DNA of 57,281 bases from Nitrospiraceae bacterium. Its GTDB lineage: Bacteria > Nitrospirota > Thermodesulfovibrionia > Thermodesulfovibrionales > UBA6898. The DNA is taken from NCBI GenBank assembly GCA_020347665.1, contig CP070737.1:1300183-1357463 (forward strand). The letters are read 5' to 3'. Of the stretch, positions 24,845 through 35,056 are shown piece by piece. Below the pieces are notes generated by a model. The model saw nothing but the letters and a program-made list of their open reading frames with translations. It searched no databases and had not been told where the DNA came from. Numbering within the stretch: position 1 is the stretch's first letter; the number at the start of each line of letters is the position of its first letter. A program made the translations under genes and the position numbers.

Positions 24845-26167
24845 ATGAATAAACCGGTCATTGTGATTGTCGGCAGACCAAATGTTGGTAAATCGACTCT
24901 CTTCAACAGGATAACCCGTTCTCAGGCCGCTATCGTTGAAGCTGTTCCCGGCGTGACGAGAGATAGAAACTACCGTGATGCGACATGGGAAGGGAAGACA
25001 TTCATGGTTGTTGATACCGGGGGGTTTTATCTTGAGCCACCTGAAGATGTTTTTGTCCAGGCAAAGGAACAGGCTTTTTTTGCGATAGAGGAGGGAGATA
25101 TCATTATTCATCTGCTTGATGGCAAAGATGGTCTGACCCCGGCGGATATGGAGCTCGCCCGGCTGCTGCGGGCATCGGGGAAGAGTGTCGTGTGGGCAGT
25201 AAACAAAATTGATGCTGAATCGAGGATCGAGCGAATGTATGAGTTCTACCGGATTGGGACTGAGGAGTTGATCCCCGTTTCCGCGGCAACCGGGTATGGA
25301 TATGAAACATTCATGAATCGTATGCATGACTTGCTCCCGTACGCAGAGATTGAAATAGCTGATTATCCCAAAATAGCAGTTGTAGGAAGACCGAATGTCG
25401 GAAAGTCAACACTGGTGAATGCTCTCACCGGGAAACAGAAAATAGTCGTAAGTTCGGTCCCCGGTACTACCCGTGATGCTCTCGACAGTATTTGTACATA
25501 CCACGGTAGAAAGTATGTTTTTATTGATACGGCGGGACTTCGGAAAAAAGGGAAAATTGGATACGCATTGGAACGGTTTTCAATGGTAAGAACCGTAAGG
25601 AGTATAGAGCGGTGTGATGTGGCTCTTCTGATTCTTGACGCGGGACAGGGAATAGTTGAGCAGGATCAGAGAATTGCAGGCATGATAAAAGATTACGGAA
25701 AAGGAACGGTTTTTCTTCTCAACAAATGGGACCTGGTGCAGGACCCCGAACGGGCATACGATCTGCTTTCAAAAGACGTGGAAGGAAAGATGTGGTTTTC
25801 ATCATATGCCCCTTTTTTGACGGTTTCAGGCCTCGTAAAAAAAAGGATTTTTAAAGTATACCCCGTGATTGATACAATCATGGCAGAGAGAAGGAAGCGG
25901 ATAAGGACGGCGGAATTGAACAGATTTTTTCAGGCAATCCTTTCAGAGATAACGCTTCCGCAGTATAAAAATAAGAAAGTGAAGTGGTACTACATGACAC
26001 AGGTAAAAGAGGAGCCTCCTTCGTTTGTATTATTTGTGAATTATCCTGAAGCGGTCAAGACGTCCCACACGAGATTTATCGAAAAGAAATTACGAGAATC
26101 ATTTGGTTTTCAGGGCACCCCGCTTAACATTTATGTGAGACCAAGAAAAAGAGAAAAAAAAAGATGA
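24845..26167 (+). CDS. der: Ribosome assembly GTPase Der (EngA)
   Basis: The 440-residue protein has two tandem GTPase domains, each with a GRPNVGKST P-loop (near residues 10 and 180), DTGG and DTAG switch motifs, NKID and NKWD base-specificity motifs, and a C-terminal KH-like domain (VKWYYMTQVKEEPPSFVLFVN). Der acts in 50S subunit maturation. The length is normal. It is the first gene rightward after the divergent HD-GYP gene and is followed by a small gene 64 bp later. Confidence 0.96.
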   Translation: MNKPVIVIVGRPNVGKSTLFNRITRSQAAIVEAVPGVTRDRNYRDATWEGKTFMVVDTGGFYLEPPEDVFVQAKEQAFFAIEEGDIIIHLLDGKDGLTPADMELARLLRASGKSVVWAVNKIDAESRIERMYEFYRIGTEELIPVSAATGYGYETFMNRMHDLLPYAEIEIADYPKIAVVGRPNVGKSTLVNALTGKQKIVVSSVPGTTRDALDSICTYHGRKYVFIDTAGLRKKGKIGYALERFSMVRTVRSIERCDVALLILDAGQGIVEQDQRIAGMIKDYGKGTVFLLNKWDLVQDPERAYDLLSKDVEGKMWFSSYAPFLTVSGLVKKRIFKVYPVIDTIMAERRKRIRTAELNRFFQAILSEITLPQYKNKKVKWYYMTQVKEEPPSFVLFVNYPEAVKTSHTRFIEKKLRESFGFQGTPLNIYVRPRKREKKR

Positions 26168-26231
26168 AATTTCTCATCGGTGATAGGATGGTTTATAATC
26201 TGGATGTGGAACATTCATAGTGAGGTGATAC

Positions 26232-26399
26232 ATGTTGGATCTTATCGACAAGATAGTTGAGGTTGGAACCGGAGATACGCTGTATACCGGCAGGCTGGTA
26301 GAGGTCAATGAAAACGAGCTTTACCTTGAATCGGAGACCGGATGGATAGTAGTGCCGGTTGAAAGCGTTGCTTTTGTTCGGGAGAAAGAAAGAGATTAG
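26232..26399 (+). CDS. Small conserved-looking 55-aa protein
   Basis: GAGGTGA (26222-26228) is well placed before ATG 26232. The frame encodes MLDLIDKIVEVGTGD ... LYTGRLVEVNENELYLES ... WIVVPVESVAFVREKERD and ends at TAG 26399. The repeated strand pattern with glycine turns (a channel-like G-R-L-V-E-V then E-L-Y-L-E-S) looks like a small SH3/LSM-type beta barrel, which is inference. It is too short for usual cut-offs. Position directly behind der suggests cotranscription. Function unknown. Confidence 0.6.
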   Translation: MLDLIDKIVEVGTGDTLYTGRLVEVNENELYLESETGWIVVPVESVAFVREKERD

Positions 26400-26448
26400 A
26401 CAGAGTGGCCGGAATCTTCCCAAGGGATTGCAGCGACGGTACATGAAA

Positions 26449-27204
26449 TCACGTTCCCGTGATAGTTTCCGGATCTCCCATGTCACCCAGTGCATATTGC
26501 AGAATAGCGAGCACAGAGATGGCGGCCGTCTCAGCACGCAGCATACGCTTGCCAAGTGTGCATATCGCTATCCCGTTATCTGACGCCAGTTCTGCTTCTT
26601 GTTGCGAGAATCCTCCTTCCGGGCCGACGAATACGCTGATAGGGTCAGAGTTCCTCATCCTCGCGGTAACGCCGGAAAGAGCTTTCCCTCCTTCTTCCCA
26701 GAACAGGATGCTGTTCTGTACGGGATCAGCATGCGTGCCAGAAACGAACTGCTCAAATTGTGCTGTGCCACATATTTCGGGAATGAAAGATCTCCCTGCG
26801 ACGCGTGAAGCCTCCTCTGCAATCTTTCTCCAGCGGGGAAGTTTCCGCGTTGCTCTGAGCTGACTCCTCTCTGTTATGACAGGAACGATGCTCCTGACAC
26901 CCAGTTCAGTTGCCTTCTGAACAACTAGATCCATTTTTGCACCCTTCAGAAGGCCCTGAAAAAGGGTTATCTGTAACGGTGAATCTGCAGCAGGGCTGTC
27001 TGAAACATGCATTATAGTGAGTGTTACAGACTTCTGTGATGTACTGATGATTTCCGTGGTATAGGTGGTTCCCTTAGCATCTGAAATGAATATGCGGTCA
27101 CCGTTCCTGCATCTGAGAACAGTTGAAATATAATGTGCTTTTTCTCCTGTGACAGTGATGTGGCCGGTATCAGAAGATGCTTCAGGCAGAAAAATTCGGG
27201 GCAT
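26449..27204 (-). CDS. rsmE: 16S rRNA m3U1498 methyltransferase
   Basis: The 251-residue SPOUT methyltransferase shows MPRIFLPE and HYISTVLRCRNGD in the N-terminal PUA-like part, QKATELGVRSIVPV, the SAM knot motif FVGPEGGFSQQE, and the final LGKRMLRAETA. It methylates N3 of U1498 in 16S rRNA. It lies 32 bp downstream of dnaJ on the same strand, an order found in many bacteria (often with prmA between), so it is probably the last gene of the heat-shock operon. Confidence 0.93.
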   Translation of the reverse strand: MPRIFLPEASSDTGHITVTGEKAHYISTVLRCRNGDRIFISDAKGTTYTTEIISTSQKSVTLTIMHVSDSPAADSPLQITLFQGLLKGAKMDLVVQKATELGVRSIVPVITERSQLRATRKLPRWRKIAEEASRVAGRSFIPEICGTAQFEQFVSGTHADPVQNSILFWEEGGKALSGVTARMRNSDPISVFVGPEGGFSQQEAELASDNGIAICTLGKRMLRAETAAISVLAILQYALGDMGDPETITGT

Positions 27205-27236
27205 TCCTTTTTACCATGACTCGTGAATGAACACCA

Positions 27237-28337
27237 TCAGTTTTCAACTCCTGTAAAAAGGTCTTTTAATTTATCTCTGAAACTTTTGGAGACATCATCG
27301 CCGCCAAGAGCGGAGAATTCCTCGAGAAGCTCCTTCTGTCTCTGTGTGAGCTTCTTGGGAACAGCAACATTCACTTTTACGGCCTGATTGCCCCTGTGAC
27401 GATTGCCCAAGAACGGGGATCCTTTCCCTTTGAGAAAAAAAGTATGGCCGGACGGTGTTCCCGGCGGTATTCGTAATTTTGCGTTCCCGTCCAGAGTCGG
27501 CACCTCGATATCTGCACCAAGCGCTGCTTGAGGAAAGGAAATCGGAACTTCACAGAATATTTCTGACCCATTTCTTTTAAAGAACGGGTGTTCTTCAACA
27601 TTTAATATGACATACAGAGAGCCGGGAGGTCCTCCATACGTTCCGGGTTCCCCTTCACCAGCAATCTTCAGAGTAGTTCCGATATCAACACCGGGAGGAA
27701 TCTTTGTCGTAATGGTTTTTTCCTCCTGCACCTTACTATTGCCTCTGCACTTTTTACAGGGGTGGGAAATTATGGTGCCGTGTCCATGACAGGTACCGCA
27801 GGTCTTCGATACGCTGAAAAATCCCTGCTGAAACCGGACCTGCCCTGATCCATTGCAGGCAGAACATGCTTCGGGGGTTGTGCCGGGTTCCGAGCCTGAG
27901 CCTCCGCAGGGCTTACAATTCTCCCATCGTTGAAAGGCAATGGTTTTCTCAGTTCCGAATACCGCTTCTTCGAGCGTTATATCCAGGTCATATCTAAGGT
28001 CATTTCCTTTTGTCGGCCTCTGACGGCGCTGCTGTCCGAACGTCCCGAACAGGTCGCCGAAGATATCACCGAAGATATCACCGAAGCCCGTACCGGTCGA
28101 AAAGGGCCCGAATCCGCCCATGCCTTCTGCTGTACCGAACCGGTCATAGTTTGTCTTCTTTTCAGCATCACTGAGACAGGAATATGCTTCATTTATTTCT
28201 TTGAATTTCTCCTCAGCTAGCTTGTCATCTGGATTTCTGTCCGGATGATATTGTAAGGCGAGCTGACGATATGCCCTCTTGATCTCACTTTCAGAGGCAT
28301 TTTTTGGTACTCCTAATATTCCATAATAGTCTTTCAT
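27237..28337 (-). CDS. dnaJ: Chaperone DnaJ
   Basis: The type I J-protein of 366 residues has a J domain (1-70) with YHPDRNPDD, a Gly/Phe region with three GDIFGD-type repeats, a zinc domain of four cysteine pairs ([32 protein letters not shown]; the last departs from CxxCxGxG at its end), and two C-terminal substrate domains. It delivers clients to DnaK and stimulates its ATPase. It is the fourth gene of the hrcA operon. Confidence 0.96.
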   Translation of the reverse strand: MKDYYGILGVPKNASESEIKRAYRQLALQYHPDRNPDDKLAEEKFKEINEAYSCLSDAEKKTNYDRFGTAEGMGGFGPFSTGTGFGDIFGDIFGDLFGTFGQQRRQRPTKGNDLRYDLDITLEEAVFGTEKTIAFQRWENCKPCGGSGSEPGTTPEACSACNGSGQVRFQQGFFSVSKTCGTCHGHGTIISHPCKKCRGNSKVQEEKTITTKIPPGVDIGTTLKIAGEGEPGTYGGPPGSLYVILNVEEHPFFKRNGSEIFCEVPISFPQAALGADIEVPTLDGNAKLRIPPGTPSGHTFFLKGKGSPFLGNRHRGNQAVKVNVAVPKKLTQRQKELLEEFSALGGDDVSKSFRDKLKDLFTGVEN

Positions 28338-28430
28338 TTCTGGTACCTTCGTTCCAAGCTATCATATCCTCCGCGATTCCTCTCGGGCGTAATGAAAGCA
28401 GGGAAAGGTAGTGTGTACTCATACAACCGT

Positions 28431-30362
28431 TTATGCATCCTTGTCCTTGTCAACGTCTTCAAACTCAGCTTCAACAACTTCTTCTTCACCTTCTTTTTTT
28501 GGTTCTTCTGGTTCCGGGGCAGGTCCTCCGGCAGCGCCGGCCTGTTCCTGACCGCCAGCAGCCTTATAAATATGTTCCGCCATTTTATGTGAAACAGAGG
28601 TCAGCTGTTCAGTAGCAGCCTTTATTTCAGCCGGATCACTGCTGGTATCCTTCACTTTTTTGCAGTGCTCAAGAGCGTCCTCGATAGCCTTTTTCTCATC
28701 AGCAGACAATTTGTCAGCATAATCCTTAAGTGATTTCTCAACGGTGTAGACGAGCGTATCAGCATGATTGCGAACATCGACAAGTTCTTTCTTTTTCTTG
28801 TCCTCATCCGCGTGAGACTCTGCCTCGCGCACCATCTTATTTATTTCTTCTTCGCTAAGACCGCTTGATGCGGTAATCCTGATGGACTGTTCCTTATTGG
28901 TGCCAAGGTCCTTGGCCGAAACATGGAGTATGCCGTTGGCATCGATGTCGAAGGAGACTTCAATCTGAGGAACGCCCCGGGGAGCTGGTGGAATACCTAT
29001 GAGCTCAAAGTTGCCAAGGAGCTTATTGTCTGTTGCCATTTCCCTCTCGCCCTGATGAATCTTTATGGTAACTGCAGGCTGATTGTCAGTCGCTGTTGAG
29101 AATATCTGACTTTTCTTTGTCGGAATCGTAGTATTTCTTTCTATAATCTTTGTGAATACGCCGCCGAGTGTTTCTATTCCCAGCGACAGAGGCGTCACAT
29201 CGAGGAGCAATACTTCTTTAACATCGCCTTTTAAGACTGCGGCCTGAATGGCGGCTCCCACAGCAACGACTTCGTCAGGATTCACCGTACGGTTGGGCTC
29301 TTTTCCAAAATAATCCTGCACGGTTTTCTGTACTTTCGGTGTTCTTGTCTGTCCACCAACCAGTAAAACTTCATCCACGTCTTTTGTACTGAGGCCTGCG
29401 TCCGAGAGAGCGCTTTTGCACGGTGAAATTGTCTTTTCGACAAGGTCATCGGTAAGCTGTTCAAATTTGGAGCGAGTGATTTTCATCAGAAGGTGTTTCG
29501 GCCCTGTGGCGTCCGCTGTAATGAACGGAAGGTTTATCTCTGTCTCTGTGGCGGTGGACAACTCTATTTTTGCCCGTTCCGCACCTTCTTTTAACCGCTG
29601 GAGAGCCATCTTGTCATTCTTGAGATCGATACCCTGATCTTTTTTGTATTCATCCACTATCCAGTCTATTATTTTGAGATCAAAGTCATCTCCACCAAGA
29701 TAGGTATCTCCGTTTGTTGATTTAACTTCTATAACTCCTTCTCCAATCTCGAGCATGGATATATCAAATGTTCCACCACCGAGGTCATACACTGCGACCT
29801 TTTCCTCTTTTTTCTTATCCATGCCGTACGCAAGTGCCGCCGCAGTTGGCTCATTGATAATTCGCAGTACGTTGAGACCGGCGATCCTGCCAGCATCTTT
29901 AGCAGCTTGCCTTTGGCTGTCATCATAGTAGGCCGGGACTGTGATGACGGCATCAGTTACTTTTTCCCCTAAATAGTCCTCGGCAGCCTGCTTTAATTTC
30001 TGGAGGATCATCGCAGAAACCTCAGGTGGGGAGTATGTTTTTCCCATAATTTCAACGTGCGCATCTCCGTTCGAAGCCTCTACAATTTTATAAGGAAGTC
30101 GTTTATTCGCATGTTCAACCTCGGGAGAATTAAACTTACGACCCATAAGCCTCTTTATCGAAAATATGGTATTCTCTGGATTGGTAATCGACTGTCTTTT
30201 TGCTATCTGCCCTACCAGGCGCTCTCCTTTATCCGTTACGGCAACAACAGAGGGTGTCGTGCGTGTGCCTTCCTGATTGGGTATGACGACTGGTTCGCCA
30301 GCCTGTACAACGGCGACAACTGAATTAGTGGTACCGAGATCAATGCCAATTGCTTTTCCCAT
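28431..30362 (-). CDS. dnaK: Chaperone DnaK (Hsp70)
   Basis: The 643-residue Hsp70 opens with [14 protein letters not shown] and has [30 protein letters not shown], a linker with [18 protein letters not shown] and a substrate domain ending in an acidic tail after an Ala/Gly/Pro-rich stretch ([19 protein letters not shown]). GAGGAGGAAT precedes ATG 30362. It sits 2 bp after grpE. ATP-driven protein folding chaperone, cytoplasmic. Confidence 0.97.
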   Translation of the reverse strand: MGKAIGIDLGTTNSVVAVVQAGEPVVIPNQEGTRTTPSVVAVTDKGERLVGQIAKRQSITNPENTIFSIKRLMGRKFNSPEVEHANKRLPYKIVEASNGDAHVEIMGKTYSPPEVSAMILQKLKQAAEDYLGEKVTDAVITVPAYYDDSQRQAAKDAGRIAGLNVLRIINEPTAAALAYGMDKKKEEKVAVYDLGGGTFDISMLEIGEGVIEVKSTNGDTYLGGDDFDLKIIDWIVDEYKKDQGIDLKNDKMALQRLKEGAERAKIELSTATETEINLPFITADATGPKHLLMKITRSKFEQLTDDLVEKTISPCKSALSDAGLSTKDVDEVLLVGGQTRTPKVQKTVQDYFGKEPNRTVNPDEVVAVGAAIQAAVLKGDVKEVLLLDVTPLSLGIETLGGVFTKIIERNTTIPTKKSQIFSTATDNQPAVTIKIHQGEREMATDNKLLGNFELIGIPPAPRGVPQIEVSFDIDANGILHVSAKDLGTNKEQSIRITASSGLSEEEINKMVREAESHADEDKKKKELVDVRNHADTLVYTVEKSLKDYADKLSADEKKAIEDALEHCKKVKDTSSDPAEIKAATEQLTSVSHKMAEHIYKAAGGQEQAGAAGGPAPEPEEPKKEGEEEVVEAEFEDVDKDKDA

Positions 30363-30364
30363 GA

Positions 30365-31084
30365 TTATTCCTCCTCTATATCTTTATTTATCTTGATTTC
30401 AAAGTCGTTTTCCGATTTTGTCCGTAACTCATTCTTACTGTCTTCTTCATTGAGCTGGCCTCTGTCCTGTGAGCCGGGTTTTACGGAGACCGTAACGAGG
30501 GAAGGTCTGATTACTTTCTTATTATACAAATATCCCGTCCGTAATTCTTCGACAACCATTTTCTCTTCTATATCGTCTCTTTCTGCTTTCATCATAGCAT
30601 GATGAAAAGCAGGATCGAACTTCGCTCCCTCTGAGACGATCTTGGTAAGCCCGAATTTTTCCAATGTCCGCAAGAGTTCCTTAAGAGTCATCTTGACGCC
30701 CTGTGTGAGGCCAGACGGTGATTCTTCTGATATATGTTTCAGAGCCAACTCAAGGCTGTCAATAGACGGAAGCAATTCGTAAATGAGTGACTCGTTTCCG
30801 TATTTCACCAGCTCATCCTTGTCCTTATTGGTGCGCTTCCTATAATTTTCGAACTCGGCATAGCATCGGAGATACTTATCTTTTAACTCATCAATCTCTT
30901 TAATCAGCTCATCTCTTTCTGCTTCCTGCAGAGCTGAATCCGCTGTTTTTTCATTGGACATCCGCTCCTCGGGCTGGTCGAGCTCTGCAGGGCTATCATC
31001 GTGTGTAACATCGTCTCTGCCCAACAACTCTTTTTCCCCGTTCGGTTCAGATGGTTTGAGTTTTCGCGATTTCTTGCCTGACAT
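30365..31084 (-). CDS. grpE: Nucleotide exchange factor GrpE
   Basis: The protein of 239 residues has a disordered charged N-terminus (about 1-55), a long coiled coil ([21 protein letters not shown]) and the GrpE beta domain with the pattern [15 protein letters not shown] and [17 protein letters not shown]. The C-terminal tail ([19 protein letters not shown]) is longer than usual. It releases ADP from DnaK. It lies 12 bp after hrcA. Confidence 0.94.
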   Translation of the reverse strand: MSGKKSRKLKPSEPNGEKELLGRDDVTHDDSPAELDQPEERMSNEKTADSALQEAERDELIKEIDELKDKYLRCYAEFENYRKRTNKDKDELVKYGNESLIYELLPSIDSLELALKHISEESPSGLTQGVKMTLKELLRTLEKFGLTKIVSEGAKFDPAFHHAMMKAERDDIEEKMVVEELRTGYLYNKKVIRPSLVTVSVKPGSQDRGQLNEEDSKNELRTKSENDFEIKINKDIEEE

Positions 31085-31096
31085 AATACCCTTTCC

Positions 31097-32140
31097 TTAT
31101 CTTTCCGAAAGCATATTCGTAATAAATTGTGCGGTCATATCGACAATTGAGATCGTTTTTTCATAGTTCATCCGTGTTGGACCGATAATGCCAATCGCGC
31201 CGACAGGGTTAGCCCCTTCCTTAAATGTTGATACGATAAGACTGAATTTCTTCATTTCTGCCAACGGATTTTCAGAACCGATAAAAACCTGGGTTCCTTC
31301 GGAGGCTGAAATAAGATCCAATAATCTTACAATCAGTTCCTTGTCTTCAATGGTTTTCAATAATTCACGAATTTTATCTATATCGCAGAAATCAGGAAGA
31401 CCAAGAACCCCTGATAAGCCTGAAATAAACACATCGTCAGGAGAAGTGGAAAAAATGCTTTTGCATATCTTCACCGCCTGTGATATCAGTTTGTCATAGC
31501 GCATTTTATCCTTTGCCAGTTCTTTCGCAATTGATTTCCTGATATCCTCTACATGAGTGCCGGAATACTCCGAATTAATATAGTCTGCTATCCTGTTTAG
31601 ATCCTTCTGGCTCGTACCTGCATCTATTGTGACTACCTTATGTTTGATAATACCCTCGTCGGTGATGAGTACAACGGCGAGGCGGTTTTTCCTGAATTTA
31701 TGCAGTTCAATTTTTGATAATGTTATGATTCGGTCATGCGGTGACATGGTTATACCGATATAGTTTGATGCTGCGGACAGCATCCTGGACGTTTCATCCG
31801 GCAAGGTGTTAATATCTTTTTTCAGCCGGTCCAGTTTTTCATGGAGTTCAATGAGCTGTGCCTTGTTTGTCTGATTCTTTTTCCCTTTAAGGGTGTTGAC
31901 GTAGAATCGGTAGCCGCTGTCAGTCGGTACCCGACCGGCGGAGGTATGCGGTTGACGCAGGAATCCCATTTCTTCCAGATCTGCCATGATATTCCGTATC
32001 GTCGCAGACGACAAACCAAAAGAGTATTTCTTGGTTATGACACGTGATCCGACGGGGACGGGCGTGTTGATATGACACTGTATAACAGCGCAGAGAATCT
32101 GCTTGTTTCTTTCATCAAGTATTTCGTTAGCACTCGTCAT
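31097..32140 (-). CDS. hrcA: Heat-inducible transcription repressor HrcA
   Basis: The protein of 347 residues has an N-terminal winged helix with VGSRVITKKYSFGLSSATIRNIMADLEEMGFLRQ split by the window's usual family spacing, then a GAF-like and dimerisation region ending with NPVGAIGIIGPTRMNYEKTISIVD. It represses the operon by binding CIRCE. Its ATG lies inside the CIRCE spacer, so operator and start codon coincide. No Shine-Dalgarno sequence is seen and no later Met fits the family start. It heads hrcA-grpE-dnaK-dnaJ(-rsmE). Confidence 0.95.
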   Translation of the reverse strand: MTSANEILDERNKQILCAVIQCHINTPVPVGSRVITKKYSFGLSSATIRNIMADLEEMGFLRQPHTSAGRVPTDSGYRFYVNTLKGKKNQTNKAQLIELHEKLDRLKKDINTLPDETSRMLSAASNYIGITMSPHDRIITLSKIELHKFRKNRLAVVLITDEGIIKHKVVTIDAGTSQKDLNRIADYINSEYSGTHVEDIRKSIAKELAKDKMRYDKLISQAVKICKSIFSTSPDDVFISGLSGVLGLPDFCDIDKIRELLKTIEDKELIVRLLDLISASEGTQVFIGSENPLAEMKKFSLIVSTFKEGANPVGAIGIIGPTRMNYEKTISIVDMTAQFITNMLSER

Positions 32141-32153
32141 GGTAGAGTGCTAA
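32127..32153 (-). promoter_or_regulatory. CIRCE operator
   Basis: TTAGCACTC (32127-32135), nine bases, GAGTGCTAA (32145-32153): a perfect match to the HrcA-binding CIRCE element. The hrcA start codon (32138-32140) lies in the spacer. Confidence 0.95.
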
Positions 32154-32154
32154 T

Positions 32155-32184
32155 AATGTATCAGTTCAAGGCGCTAAGTGTCAA
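32155..32184 (-). promoter_or_regulatory. Candidate hrcA operon promoter
   Basis: On the minus strand, TTGACA (32179-32184) and TACATT (32155-32160) are separated by 18 bases. The start of transcription would fall inside CIRCE, only about 10 bases before the hrcA ATG. Confidence 0.55.
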
Positions 32185-32237
32185 GCAATACGGTATTTTC
32201 TTATCTGTTGAGGAGAAATAACCTCATGAGCACTGCT

Positions 32238-33074
32238 TCACCAGGTGAGCTTCCCGGTCATCAGTTTTTCATAAAATCCGCGAGGAAGAAAAGAGTGCGA
32301 GTGCATTTCATTATCATAAAACCGTGTTTCGACTGTGCATGGCCTTTTCATGACACGGGGGTCAAGTGTTCCAGAAGCTATCGCAAAGGCCCACCAGTTA
32401 CCCGGGTACGTTGCTATGGGCGCTGTATAAATGTCAACAACAGGAAATGATTTTCTGAGCGCCTGTTGTGCTTCAATGACGATATTCTTATGAAGCAGAA
32501 GAGATTCGGTGTGCGTAACAAAAAACCCCTCATTATTCAGGCACTGCCGAACAGTGTTAAAGAAACCTTCTGTAAAAAGACTCGTGGCAAAACCGATAGG
32601 GTCCGTTGAGTCAACGATCACAATATCAATATCACGAGCAGTTTTTTTGACGAACTCTGCTCCATCCATGCAATGAATTTCCACGCGGCTGTCATCCACA
32701 CTACAGGCAACTGTTGGGAAAAATGTTCTGGAGACATGAATGACTTCGCGGTCAATTTCGACAAAGTATACCTTTTCAACCGTATCGTGCTTGAGCACTT
32801 CCCGAACCGTTCCACCATCACCCCCACCAATTATGACAACTTTTTTCGGATTTGGGTGAGCGTGCATCGCGACATGAGTAATCATCTCATGATAGAAAAA
32901 TTCATCTTTTTCGGTTAACTGTACGATGCCGTCGAGAATAAGCATCTTCCCAAGCTGAGGATTTTCAATAACCATGATCTCCTGATAGGCGCTCTTTGCC
33001 TTATAATGGATTTTGTCAATTTCATACGTGTAGGTAATGGGAACAAACGGGGCAATTTCATAGAATCTGATCAT
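32238..33074 (-). CDS. speE: Spermidine synthase
   Basis: The 278-residue aminopropyltransferase has EKDEFFYHEMITHVAM, the decarboxy-SAM site VVIIGGGDGGTVREVLKH and the catalytic region IVIVDSTDPIG. It transfers an aminopropyl group from decarboxylated SAM to putrescine. AAGGAGATTGAT precedes ATG 33074. It follows the decarboxylase gene by 13 bp; together they could make putrescine and spermidine. SAM decarboxylase (speD) is not in the window. Confidence 0.94.
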   Translation of the reverse strand: MIRFYEIAPFVPITYTYEIDKIHYKAKSAYQEIMVIENPQLGKMLILDGIVQLTEKDEFFYHEMITHVAMHAHPNPKKVVIIGGGDGGTVREVLKHDTVEKVYFVEIDREVIHVSRTFFPTVACSVDDSRVEIHCMDGAEFVKKTARDIDIVIVDSTDPIGFATSLFTEGFFNTVRQCLNNEGFFVTHTESLLLHKNIVIEAQQALRKSFPVVDIYTAPIATYPGNWWAFAIASGTLDPRVMKRPCTVETRFYDNEMHSHSFLPRGFYEKLMTGKLTW

Positions 33075-33087
33075 ATCAATCTCCTTC

Positions 33088-34260
33088 TTATATCAGGATA
33101 GTTTGCGGAATTGAAAAGCCATTAAATTCCGAAGCATATGAGACTGTGTATGCTCCGCATGAAAGAATCAGGATCAGGGTGCCCACATCTGGTTCCGGAA
33201 GAATAACGTCCTTGTCAATAACATCAAAACTGTCACAACTGGGACCTGCAATGGTCCATTTCCTGGGCGGCTTTGAACTCTCAACGATATAGCTGTATTT
33301 TATACCACCCAGACTTTCCATCAACCCGTTGAAGACACCTACGTCAAGGTACAGCCACTGCTCATCAGCCCGTTTCGCTTTGCCGATAACTCTTGAGACA
33401 AATACCCCTGCATCTCCAACGATTGCTCTGCCAGGCTCTATGAAGACCCGGGTATTTTTGGGAAACCGGTCGTATATGAGGGTATCAATATGCGATTCAA
33501 TGGTTCCGATATCGACAACATTCTTTGTATACCGGATGGGATATCCTCCCCCGATATTCAAAATTGACAGCTTTATGCCGCGTTTTCCGGCACGGGTCCA
33601 TAGGGTTTTTGCCTTGTCAAGGGCTGTGTTCCAGCTGTAAATGTTTGTGCACTGGGAACCAACATGAAATGTTATTCCGTGAGGTTTCAGACCTTTTCGC
33701 CTGGCATAGATAAGGAGTTCTTCTGCCTCATCAAGCTCAACAGCAAATTTCTTGCTCAGGGGCCACTCACTTCCTTCATTCGGAACCGAGAGTCTGACAT
33801 AAATGTTACACTGGCGAACGTATTCGACCAGTTTGTCAATTTCGTCTTTGGAATCGATGGTAAAATGTGATATGCCATAATCCCTTGCCAGACTTAAAAA
33901 ACGGTATGATTTGACGGGATTGCTTGAGATGATATGTTCTTTTGCAGCACCGATTCCGGCCAATATGCTCAGTTCACCTTCAGATGCGATCTCGAAGCCT
34001 ATGCCAAGACTATGGACAAGCTTTAGGATTTCAATGTCCGGATTGGCTTTGACAGCGTAAAATACTTTTGAATTCTTTATTTTTTTACCAATCGCGCGAA
34101 CTTTCCTTTTTATTTTCGCTGTATCCATTAAAAGATACGGAGGTTCACTCTCGGCGGAGGAAATGAATTTCAGCACCTTTTTGATAGTTGTTTTCGATGC
34201 TATCTCGAAGTGTATTTTGTTTATCTGAAAATGGCTCGCATTCTTTCCTTTTGTCTTCAT
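33088..34260 (-). CDS. PLP-dependent basic amino acid decarboxylase (ornithine/lysine type)
   Basis: The protein of 390 residues has the alanine-racemase-fold decarboxylase layout: PLP lysine in VFYAVKANPDIE, GIGFEIASEGEL, HVGSQCTNIYSWNTALDKA, NIGGGYPIRY, FIEPGRAIVGDAG and the active-site loop GPSCDSFDV near residue 340. These fit eukaryote-like ornithine decarboxylases. Pairing with speE favours putrescine production; lysine or carboxynorspermidine as substrate remains possible. ATG 34260 is used; an upstream TTG at 34269 is in frame. An N-terminal extension of about 45 residues precedes the core. Confidence 0.88.
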   Translation of the reverse strand: MKTKGKNASHFQINKIHFEIASKTTIKKVLKFISSAESEPPYLLMDTAKIKRKVRAIGKKIKNSKVFYAVKANPDIEILKLVHSLGIGFEIASEGELSILAGIGAAKEHIISSNPVKSYRFLSLARDYGISHFTIDSKDEIDKLVEYVRQCNIYVRLSVPNEGSEWPLSKKFAVELDEAEELLIYARRKGLKPHGITFHVGSQCTNIYSWNTALDKAKTLWTRAGKRGIKLSILNIGGGYPIRYTKNVVDIGTIESHIDTLIYDRFPKNTRVFIEPGRAIVGDAGVFVSRVIGKAKRADEQWLYLDVGVFNGLMESLGGIKYSYIVESSKPPRKWTIAGPSCDSFDVIDKDVILPEPDVGTLILILSCGAYTVSYASEFNGFSIPQTILI

Positions 34261-34351
34261 GGTAATCAATTATTTAAAGGTATTTTATGAGAAAAATGCA
34301 ATAAGATTATCGGTACAAGCGGAATAGAATGATACCTTCGGCGGCGGAATA

Positions 34352-35056
34352 TTAGCGCGGCTTTCTCCACATGAGAAGTTTTTTTGCAGCGCTCCGCACG
34401 ACTTCAGCAACATTTCTGTTTTTTTCGAGAATAACCAGATCTTTTGTTTTTACATTCGTGACCAGAGTCACCGCTACGCCAGGAGGAGTTTTCGGGTTCG
34501 TAACCAAAGCGAGGAGAACAGCATAATTCTTCATCCATTCCCTGTTTTTTGCAATTCTCCGCAATGCCTCCTCAGGTACCGACCGTGAACGTGCAACCAT
34601 CTCAACTTCACTCTCAGTGATTTTCTGATTATCAAGAACAGAAAGCATTACTTCCTTGTTGGGATCTTTGACAAGCAGGCCCCTGATTTCCCGCCCGCCT
34701 CTCAGGGCCAGCTGAATTCTTTGAGAAACGTTCAGTTTCTGCGTCTTCTGTGCTATGGTTTCAGTGCGTCTTTCCCGTGCCTTTTCTGCCTTTTCAACAG
34801 CCTGATCTTTTCCCGCTTTTACCAAATCAGAGATTACCGTGGCAGGAAGGTTAAGAACACTTCCAATATATTTTTTAACGTCCTCGGGCGTACTTGGGTG
34901 ATTCAGCAGAAGCTTCAGCATTTCGGGGCGATGCGTATTGGCCTGTGCAATTTCATTAAAAATATCCGGCCCCTCGGGATCTTCGATTAAGAGATCGATA
35001 ACCTCTTGCGATGCAAGAGAAAAATCTATTCCAATGAATACGTTATCATTTTCCAT
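34352..35056 (-). CDS. Uncharacterised helical-repeat protein, 234 aa
   Basis: ATG 35056 overlaps the tlyA stop by one base and has GAGGAG seven bases upstream, so the two are coupled. The protein is soluble and mostly helical, with repeated units resembling leucine-rich-variant or HEAT-like repeats (LLNHPSTPEDVKKYIGS, LVTNPKTPPGVAVTLV, LLVKDPNKEVMLSVLDN, NREWMKNYAVLLALV). A charged coiled stretch (AEKARERRTETIAQK) separates two repeat blocks. A scaffold or binding role is likely from the repeats but no partner can be named. Confidence 0.7.
   Translation of the reverse strand: MENDNVFIGIDFSLASQEVIDLLIEDPEGPDIFNEIAQANTHRPEMLKLLLNHPSTPEDVKKYIGSVLNLPATVISDLVKAGKDQAVEKAEKARERRTETIAQKTQKLNVSQRIQLALRGGREIRGLLVKDPNKEVMLSVLDNQKITESEVEMVARSRSVPEEALRRIAKNREWMKNYAVLLALVTNPKTPPGVAVTLVTNVKTKDLVILEKNRNVAEVVRSAAKKLLMWRKPR

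Noticed and set aside
24623-25327. 234-codon minus-strand frame over the start of der
   Set aside because: Covers the Der P-loop region on the opposite strand and resembles no protein family.
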